Positions 55,529 through 64,000 of a stretch of 64,000 nt of DNA are shown piece after piece (positions within the stretch are counted from its first letter, which is position 1; each line of letters begins with the position of its first letter). Source of the stretch: Corydoras sp. C115 (taxonomy: Eukaryota; Chordata; Actinopteri; Siluriformes; Callichthyidae); assembly GCA_019802505.1 (NCBI GenBank), contig JAFMOC010000011.1:124001-188000 (forward strand), written 5' to 3'. The notes below the pieces were generated by a model, which worked only from the letters and a program-made list of their open reading frames with translations, made no database searches and was not told the DNA's origin. The translations under genes and the position numbers were made by a program.

Positions 55529-56489
55529 ATCTTATGCCTTAAACTCAGTATGTAGCCAGGAATGATTAATGTAATAACGACTTAGTCTAATAGTCGTTAT
55601 TGTGAGTGACTTGTTATTGTGAATTGTTGTCACCATGCTAATAATTTTTAAACATTTAAGCTTACGGTGTTCTTCAGTCTTAAGACCAAATAACCTTTAA
55701 GTTAATTTTATTAGCACCAAATCAAAAATTTATATTTGGACATTGGCAGAATAATACTTTTCAAATATCATTAACCCATGATTGAGCTCACAAAAAGGGA
55801 GCTCCAGACCTGGTCCAGTGGACAGAGCAGTGCCAACAAGCCTTCAGCCAGGTTAAAGCTGCACTGTGTTGGTGACCCAACTACTGTATACTGCATTCTC
55901 CTAATATTGTTCGCACAGAGTGCCGTTTTTGTTCCAAGTGGTCCTCACCCTCTACTACATTAGGCAGATCTTTCACCCTTTTCACTTTATGAGACCTACA
56001 TTGATGCACTGTCCTGTTGATCAGACACAGCTCATATTATTTTGCTACCAGCTTTGTAACAGGGGACTGTGAATGAGAAGGCACCAGAATTGGACCAGTG
56101 GATTAAGTCATGATTTTAAAGGTCATCCAAAAAGAGTGTTGTGGATATGGTGTTTCTTTTTGTTCCTCTCCTCTCTTGTCACTTAATTTCCCATTTTGTG
56201 TTGCAGTCAAGGCATAGTGGTAGGGTTAGGGTTAACACCGACAAGCCATTTTTTTTAGCTCATCTGCTTCCCTTCCTCTCATTCCCAAACATGCATTTCA
56301 TTACATTTTTAGTGTTAAAACCGTTATTTCATAGTGCAAAAATTTTACAAATGTGAAAGAATATTTTTCTAGCCATATTTCCAATGTTTTGTGAAAGAGT
56401 TCCAAATAAATTGAGGCACCTGAATTATTTACAGATGAACAGGTTTGCTCAAATTAACTATAAAAGTCTTAGTACTACTAAAGTTACCA
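55529..56489. other. No gene recognised
   Basis: AT-rich, no domain-bearing frames or shared repeats. Confidence 0.5.
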
Positions 56490-56645
56490 ATGTGGGTCCT
56501 TTAGCAAGGCTGTTGCAATGCCCCCTCATTGCTCTAGAGGGAGCTGTATGTAACTCTGTGTGCTGACCCCAAACATTAAGTTAGGATAAGTCGCTTTGGA
56601 TAATAGCATCTGGCAAATAACCAAATGTATGTTAATGTATTACAG
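56490..56645 (+). mobile_element. SINE 3' fragment with L2-like tail
   Basis: 'gggtcctttagcaaggctgt' through 'aagtcgctttggataatagc' and 'caaatgtatgttaatg' tail. Head missing. Probably related to the SINE at 45405. Confidence 0.55.
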
Positions 56646-56819
56646 CTATTTTTCGATCTCCTTTATTCTGCCTTTGAGCTTGATTAACAAAACATCATGG
56701 TTAGCTGAAATATATTACTGGCTATTCTATATCATCTGCATAAGAGTAAAATCTGAGTTTTTTTTTAAATCCTGCTTGAGAATTATTTATTTTAGTTGAA
56801 GCACATACTGGGCAAATAG

Positions 56820-58160
56820 ATCAAATCAAATCAGGTTTTCACATGCGTAGTTATACATGGTACAGCCAGCAGTGAAATTCTTTTCTGACATCTCCACATG
56901 AAGTTAAATATTTGGAATTACTATAAGAAGAAATTTAGATTTACAAAATAGTTATTCAAAAGGATAAGTAGAATAGAATAATATAAAATATGGCACTGTA
57001 ATGGATATAAACTAAAATTGTCTTAAGTCATAATTAAAGTGAGTGGTGCATCTATGTGCAAGTAATGCAGTGCAGGGTTAAAAGTTGTTCGAGTGTTGAA
57101 GGTGTTGTGGGTGGGATTGTGTCCATTTAGTCCTGGTTCAGGGTCCGAATCGCTATTGGGATGAAACTCCTCCTCATCCTCTCTGTTTGCCATCCTCTCT
57201 ATGTTTGCCTTCCACAATCTTTTTGGCTTTGGACCAGCACAGCTTCCTGTAGATGGTCAGGAGGTCTGGAAGTGCTACTCGGATGGTGTGTTCGGCCAAA
57301 CGTACCATCCTCTGTAGTGACCGTCTGTCCAGATGCGTGCTGTTCCCGAACCAGGATATGATGTTTCCAGTGAGGATACTTTCGACGGTGCAGGAGTAGA
57401 AATTCTGCAGGACATCGGAGGGCAGCCTGAAGTCTCGTAGACGTCGAAGGTGGTAGAGACGCTGATGAGCCTTCTTTGCCAGTTTGTTAATGTGGCAGGA
57501 CCAAGATGAGTCCTGCACGATGTGAACTCCAAGGTACTTGAAGTAGTATACCCTTTCTACTGCAGCGCCGTTGATCCTCACAGGTTGGAAGCTCCTCGTC
57601 TGTTTATTCCTGTAGTCTACCATCAGCTCCTTAGTCTTGCTGATGTTGAGTTGGAGCTTTATTATCCTGGTACCAGGTCTCCAGGTAGGAGGCAGGCAGG
57701 TCTCTCGTCGTTGTTGGAGATCGGATCTACTACAACGGTGTCGTCAGCAAACTTAATGATTGTGGAGCTGGAGGTGGCCACGCAGTCATAGGTGTATAAT
57801 AAGTATAGCAAAGGACTCAAAACCCCTGAGGAGCCCTCAATGCTGAGAGTGAGGGAGGGGGAAAGATGCTTGCCAACCCGCACTGCCTGCCGTCTGTCAG
57901 AAAACTGGAGATCCAGTGACACAGGGATGGATGAAGTCCCAGATTCTCCAGCTTGGTGTTGAGTGTGGAAGGGTAGTGTCCGGTATTGCAGTGATGAAGC
58001 CTCTGATCTGTTTTTCAAAGCACTTCATCACAACTGATGTTAGGTCTACAGGGTGGTAATTTTTTCAGGCCCGCTGGCTGAGGGGTCTTTGGAACCGGAA
58101 CAATGACGGACTGTTTAAAGCACGATGGTACGATGCCCAGTGACAGAGAAAGATTAAAAA
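56820..58160 (-). pseudogene. Reverse non-LTR retrotransposon (NPRKA/FADDT type), 3' part
   Basis: Second copy of the family at 47179-48772, covering the 3' half. The 3' end on the reverse strand is a TTTGA-type tail ('ctgatttgatttga', 56820-56833) preceded by 'gaatttcactgctggctgta'. RT pieces: GVLSPLLYLLYTYDCVA and the active site IIKFADDTVVV (57700-57850). A 149-codon open stretch (57174-57623) has VERVYYFKYLGVHI, KKAHQRLYHLRRLRDF and FYSCTVESILTGNI, typical of the region after RT. Broken by frameshifts; 5'-truncated. Confidence 0.8.
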
Positions 58161-58631
58161 TCTTAGTGATTGTGATCATAGTACTGATATTTGATATTTG
58201 TTAAATTTTACTTTAGTACAGTCTGTACATTTATTATTTACACAGGTAAATGAGTAGTGATCTGTCAAATAGGGTTTAAACTGATGATGCCCACAAGGTT
58301 AATCTATCCAGTAAGATGGCATTATCTCTATTGTCAAATGCTGGAATTAGATGTAAAAAGACTCTGGACTGGAGTCTTCCCTGGACATTAAGAAATCACA
58401 TCTCAAAGCTTGTAGACTTTGTAAATAATGTTAACTTAAAGATAATAATTTAACTGCTTAAAAAAGAACTTGTCATTTTAAGGACATTAATTATTATTCA
58501 GTCAATTGTTTATAAGAAAAAAGTTATTTTATTAACAGTTAATCAATGTTTTTTAAATGTTTAATGACTGCACACATTTAGAGCTGTAACTTATCCTAAG
58601 ATTGGATTAGACTCAACTTTATTGTTGTACT

Positions 58632-59857
58632 TAGGGCTGCAACTAATGATTATTTTGATAATCGATTAATAAGTCGATTATTTTTTCGATTAATCAATGA
58701 ATCAGATAAATTTTTTTTTTTTTTTTCCATGTCTTTACATTTACATTTAATCATTTAGCAGATGCTTTTATCCAAAGATGTATGTTTTTCATTAAAATTA
58801 TTCTATAGTATAGTATTATATATTGTAATTTTATTCAAAATGTTTAATTTAACATTTCCTGTAATTAATGAAAAGCACAATGAAAGAAATAATGTATCAT
58901 CTAAACATCCCTCACTTAACAACAAAAGTCAATTCCAGTAAATAACTCATGATACTCAGTTGCCCTCAGTAATGAAGCAAATATTGTCTGTTCTGTAGCC
59001 TATTGGAAAAAAAAATAAAAAATGGAACTAATTAACAATCAGCTATTAAAAAAAATTAATTAACTAATGAACTAATTCATAATCAGCTATTGAAAAAAAT
59101 TAACAAATTTGCCCGTTAACAAAAATACCTCTTGTGTGAAATGTCAGTTGGCCACCGGGACATATATGGCTACTTTGCACACCGTGCACAAGGCTTCCCG
59201 TTTGTCTCGGCGCGGTCTGAAAGCGGGGACGACGACAACGACTCTTTTTTGTAAACAGACAAAACTTGTGCTTCAGGGCCCTAGTGCCAGGACATCTAAT
59301 GATCCAATGAAGGTCATTTAAATGGCTAAAGCCACGTACTTTTATGCCGTACGCGTTAATCCCCCGCTCCCCTGCGGTGTGCTGCTATTGATACGCTAAC
59401 AACCAACAAACATTTCCTCACTTTAAAAAATAAACCGGGACGCCCGGGACAGGACGTGAAATACGGACGTATTCGTATAACGGACGTTAAGACACGTTCT
59501 CTATCGCTGTTATTATCCGTGGTGCTGCGTGCAGGTTACATAATTTTCGCAGAGCTGCATGATCCAAGTTCTTTATTTGGGTGCAGTGTGAAGCTCCCGC
59601 AGTTTTGATTTAAACGGAAGTTTTTTTTCAGCGTTGGCTGTGTTTCATTTCTACGATTTATCAACTTGTTTTGCAGACTCCGCCTCGTTCTGTTCTGTTC
59701 AACCCGCTATTTTTTCCAGCCTTATTGAAGCGCTGCAGGTGGCGTAAGCGGTTACGACATTGCGAGTAACGCGGAAATAGTACGACCCAACTATAATGGA
59801 AATTCATTATCGATACTTTGAGTAATCGATTTTTATCGATTCGTTGTTGCAGCCCTA
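58632..59857. mobile_element. hAT element, TAGGGCTGCAAC family, 1,226 bp
   Basis: Ends 'tagggctgcaactaatgatt' and '...cgttgttgcagcccta', flanked by a perfect TSD gttgtact (58624-58631, 59858-59865). It carries a shorter piece of the captured L2 tail (about 58739-58775). Best complete reference for one subtype. No ORF. Confidence 0.92.
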
Positions 59858-59943
59858 GTTGTACTGTATATAACTACAGTGCCAATAAAATGTAGTTGGT
59901 ATCTAACCAGGAGTGCAATACTATGTTATTTACATAAAGAGCA

Positions 59944-60712
59944 TTTAATTTCAAGTTCAAGTTATTTATTTATATAGCGCTTTTTACAACAGTACATTGT
60001 CACAAAGCAACTTTTAATGTGGACATAAATATTTGTATGTAATATATGTGAAGAATAGTTACAACATGAATAAGAATACATGTTATATTTACAGAGGCAA
60101 AATGTAAAATGTAATAAGTTCAGTTAAAATGTAGAGAAGTTGAATAGTTGCAGCAAGGTGAGATGTAAACAAGTAGAGCAGACTGTATGTGCAGATATAA
60201 ATAGTAATAGAGTGAAAACATAATAATGACATTGACAATGACAATGAAATGACTCTGTGGAAAGGTCTGTCTGAGTCTGCTGCATAAGCCGAAGCACATG
60301 TTATGCCTGTCAGCTGGGAGGAGAGTAAAAAGTCCATGGCTGTGGTGAGAAATGTCTTTTATGTTTGTTGCTTCACCCAGATATCTGCGGCCAGATACAG
60401 AGCCTTGCCCTAATATACTGATGTGCAGTTTGTGAGTATGGCCTAAATGGTACAGCAGTAAACGTCAACAAGTATCTCATTAGTTAAATAGCATTTTATA
60501 ACACTTTATAGGAACTAAAAATGCTGTTGCACCTTTTTGACCATGGTGGAGGAGTTTAGGTGAAATGTCCAGGAACTTGAAGTCATACTCATGTTTTACC
60601 TCAACTCTGTTACTGTGGATTGGTGAATTGTCCACTGTGATCTCCTTGGTTTATTTGTTGTTGAGTGCCAGGTTGTTGTTGCACCATGCTGCAGCTGTTG
60701 TTCGATGCTGCG
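59944..60712 (-). mobile_element. LINE fragments: a 3' tail and a decayed coding piece
   Basis: 59944-60015 starts 'caagttcaagttatttattt' and includes 'tatagcgctttttacaacag', a common fish LINE 3' end in reverse. Reverse reading of about 60540-60660 gives HEYDFKFLDISP and NNKPREITVDNSP, like the post-RT segment of the 57174-57623 family. Both are short and broken. Confidence 0.45.
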
Positions 60713-63700
60713 CCCCCCCCCCCTCCCCCCCCCTTTTTTTTTTTTTTTCTACAACAGGTATTTGTTAAAGAGATGCATCTTCAGTAGTTTCTTAAGACTG
60801 TTTAGTGATTCTGCCTTACGGACAGAGTTGGGAAGATCGTTCCACCATTTTGCAGTGGTGAACGCCACGGAGTGAGAATTAGCTCCTCGGTGAGGTGGAA
60901 TCGCCAAGCGGCAATCATCACTGGAGCGAAGTGAAAGAGTCAGAGTGTATTTTGAAAAGATAGAGTGAAGGTAGGAGGGGGAAGATTCAGAAATGGTTCT
61001 GTATGCCAGAGTCAGTGACTTGTACTGAATGCGAGCAGCTACAGGAAGCCAATGGAGGGAAGTGAGTAATGGAGTGACATGAGTTCGCTTGGGCTGGTTA
61101 AACACAAGTCGGAGAGTTTTGAATTAGTTGAAGAGGTCTCATTGTGGAAGCTGGGATACCGGCAAGTAGCGCATTACAATAAACAAGCCGGGATAGGACT
61201 AGGGCTTGAACAAGTAGTTGTGTAGCATGTTCAGTCAAAAAGGGTCTGACCTTCCTTATGTTGTAAAGAAGGAATCTACAAGAACGGGCGGTTTTGATAA
61301 CATGATCAGAGAGTTTAAGGTGGGAGTCTATTGTGAAACCAAGGTTCGGGACCGAATTGGTTGGGGAGGTTGTGGAGCCATCAATTTGGAAGGTCAGGTT
61401 GTGATGAATTGAGGGTTTAGCTGGGATAATGAGAAGCTCTGTTTTTTCTAAGTTTAATTTGAGATGACGGGCCTGATATGTCTGTGAGGCAGGCAGATAC
61501 CCGATTTGAGATGGTGGTGTCGTCAGGGGCAAAAGACAGATGAAGTTGAGTGTCATCAGCATAGCAGTGGTAAGAGAAACCATGCGCCTGGATGACTGTG
61601 CTCAGTGATGTCATGTAAAGTGAAAAGAGGAGAGGACCAAGTACAGAGCCCTGAGGCACACCAGTGCGTACTTGGTGAGAGTTAGAGATCTCCCCATTCC
61701 ATGACACTTTGAAGGTCCTTCCTGTGAGATAGGATCGAAACCATTCAAGTGTCGTACCAGAAAAGCCTAATTCAGCTAGAGTGGACAGTAGAATCTGATG
61801 ATTTACTGTATCAAAAGCTGACGAAAGGTCTAACAAAATGAGGACAGAGGATTGAGAGTTGGCTTTGGCAGATTTAAGTGAGTCAATTACAGAGAGCAAT
61901 GCTGTCTCCGTGGAGTGACCACATCTAAAACCGGATTGATTGGGATCAAGGAGATTATTCTGATTAAGAAATTTGGAGACCTGTGTGGATACCACCCATT
62001 CAAGTGTTTTAGATAGGAAAGGTAAAAGAGAAACAGGTCTGTAGCTCTCGACCAAATCTGGGTTGAGGGTAAGTTTTTTGAGTAGGGGTTTGACTATGGC
62101 CTGTTTGAAACAATTTGGAAAAGTCCCAGACGTGAGAGAGGAGTTAATGATGTGTGTGAGAGCTGGTGTGATGGAGGAGGCGATGGATTGAAGAAGGTGG
62201 GATGGGATGGAATCAAGGGGGCAAGTAGTTGGGTTACTGGCAAGAAGAATTTTGCAGATGTCAGATTCTGTGACCGGGGAGAAGGAGGAGAGGGTTGGAT
62301 GGCTGGATGTGTGAGATGTAGTGTTGTGGAAATGGTAAGTATGAAAGAGTTTGCTGATGCCCTCAATCTTTTCTGTGAAAAAAAGTTGAAAAGACATCAG
62401 CTGACAGAGAAGTGTTAGGAGGGGGAGAGGGAGGAGTTAGTAGTGAGTTGAAGGTACTGAATAAGGTGCGGGCATCTGAGATGCATGTTACCTTGGACTG
62501 GAAGAACAAGGATTTAGCAGCAGTTACATCCTTCGAGAAAGTGGCAAGTGAGGACTGGTATGTTTCTAAATCTGAAGACAGACCAGACTTGTGCCATTTT
62601 CTTTCGGCGGAACGAAGAGAAGTATGTTGCTTCCGAAGCGTCTCCGTGAGGCAGGGACTGGACGGAGAACTGAGTGTTTTCCTGGATTTTGGACAGACCT
62701 GATCAAGACATGAAGCTAAGGTGGAGCAGAATGTGCTTGATGCAGTGTTGATGTCAAGGGTTAAGAAGTTACTGACGCTAGGAAGGGCATCTGTAACCAA
62801 GTCGGCAAAGAGTGTGTTAGAGAGAGCGCTAAGATTGTGACGTACCTGAGATGTTTTACTGATGATCACGGGAGGAGGTGGAAGAGAGACAGAGAACTGT
62901 ATGAAGAAGTGGTCTGATTCATGAAGTGGAGTGATGTGTATGTCCGAAGAGAGACATGAGCGCGTCATGATGAGGTCGAGCTGGTTGCCAGCCCGGTGGG
63001 TAGCTGAGGTGCGGAGTAGATGGAGGACCAGGCTGGAGATCAAGAAACTCAGCGGCGTACGGTCGGTCTAAGTGAATGTTGAAATCGCCGAGGACAAGAG
63101 GACAACCATCATCTGGGAGAGATGATAATAACATATCGAATTCCTCGACGAAGTTATCTAGTTGACCTGGGGGGCGATAGATGACAAGAAAATGACATTT
63201 AACCGGTTCAGTGATTGTCAGTGCATGGAATTCGAAAGAGACAGTGTTTGATAAGTGTAAGAGGAGAGAATTTCCATTTGTGGGTAATAAGAAAACCTGT
63301 GCTACCTCCTCTTTTGCCAATACGAGGAGAGTGAGATAAGTGGAAATTCGTTGAAAGGGCAGCTGGTGTCGCGGAATTTTCGGGACGAATCCACGTCTCA
63401 GTGAGGGCTAAATCCTGAAGACCAGCATGAGCTGCAAAAGCAGGAATGAAATCAGATTTCTTGGTGGCTGACTGACAATTCCATAGTCCTGCAGAGAAGG
63501 TGAAGCGCTTGCTTGTTTTCACCTGCTGCAGAGTTCACAGGTGTGCAAGAGTGCGCCTTCTCCTCTGAGGAAAGGAGCGTCTGTGTGAGGAGGAAATGAC
63601 AGGGATGAACTGAAAACACATGCTGAAGAGAAAGGTGTGAATGGATAAGAAAATGGATTGACTACTTAGAGATGTCCTTAGTTGCATTGTCGTTTTCCTT

Positions 63701-63999
63701 GCTCGGTGGACTCGCGCAGGTAGACTCGCAGGTCTTTACACGAATAGGTCTTCACACGAGAGGCTGTCGCTTCCACTGTCGCGTCAGCGTATCTACGATT
63801 CTTAGATGGTCCGGATGAAACTAGGTCACGCCCCCTCCGGAACAATCCCACGTTGAACGCAAGGTGCAAATAGGCAGTAGACCGAAACTAGAACTGAAAC
63901 CAGTTATTCTATGTACAGTTATATCCTAACTAACCGACATTAGTTTTAATATCTAGCAACAAGAACGCCCAAACAGACTATTCAATTTAACAACGGTTA
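60713..63999 (-). mobile_element. L2-clade LINE, copy D, nearly full length
   Basis: Reverse L2 running from a 3' end in a C/T homopolymer block (60713-60747) to the 5' UTR at the window edge. 5' UTR, endonuclease and RT are all present, so it supplies the reference for copies A-C. It lacks the last 3' UTR part with the 'gtcgctttggataaaagcg' tail. Its 5' UTR may continue past 64000. Confidence 0.92.
60749..63525 (-). pseudogene. L2 endonuclease-reverse transcriptase, copy D, frameshifted
   Basis: In order on the reverse strand: endonuclease (63522 down to about 62870) with GLWNCQSATKKSDF, LALTETWIRPENS and VLGDFNIHLDRPY; linker (63043-62363) ending in LTPPSPPPNTSLSADVF; RT (62397-61417) with VESYRPVSLLPFLSKTLE, HSTETALLSV, LLDLSSAFDTVNHQ, GVPQGSVLGPLLFSLYM and YHCYADDTQLHLSF; thumb and C-terminal part (61583-60749) ending KKLLKMHLFNKYLL. 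At least four frame changes (near 63300, 62380, 61480 and 61100) prevent one product. All catalytic motifs are otherwise readable. Confidence 0.9.
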
Positions 64000-64000
64000 G

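Overview
The window reads as AT-rich, repeat-dense DNA from a ray-finned (teleost) fish. The evidence is the repeat set: fish-type L2 LINEs, an L1/Tx1-group LINE, Rex1-like LINEs, V-SINE-type tRNA-derived SINEs, Tc1 transposons, several hAT families and a Ty3/gypsy element, with long CA and homopolymer tracts. There are no operons, rRNA genes or CRISPR arrays. Almost every long open reading frame belongs to a mobile element. Species and host locus could not be named.

Layout. 1-2967: forward L2 LINE with a partly duplicated 5' UTR and a SINE inserted in its RT. About 3.5-9.4 kb: Ty3/gypsy element (tRNA-Pro primer site, gag, zinc knuckle, protease, RT, RNase H) cut off at the start of integrase. 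9.6-12.05 kb: LTR-like block carrying an unrecognised acidic, one-membrane-span, repeat-tailed ORF. 13.5 kb: candidate first coding exon of a host gene, then a 0.5-kb CA array and a full SINE. 14.6-25.2 kb: hAT elements, including a nest hAT > SINE > hAT > L1 > hAT fragment. 25.3 kb: candidate second exon. 26.7-31.6 kb: old reverse L1-like LINE broken by hAT and Tc1 elements. 32-43 kb: LTR-like pieces, a SINE, a Charlie-type hAT, a hAT with a BED-finger ORF, Tc1 scraps. 43.3-45.2 kb: reverse L2 carrying a hAT. 46.9-54.3 kb: Rex1-like LINE hit by another LINE, an L2 and a nearly intact Tc1. 55.5 kb: possible last host exon. 56.8-60.7 kb: LINE pieces and a full hAT. 60.7-64 kb: reverse, nearly full-length L2.

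The only non-repeat coding signals are small splice-bounded exons on the + strand (13504-13530, 25320-25364, and much weaker 40479-40520 and 55472-55528). If they belong together, most of the window is intron filled in successive waves. Target-site duplications (TSDs) read by eye let many insertions be placed exactly and ordered in time. Element class calls rest on motifs, terminal repeats and TSDs; no database search was possible.
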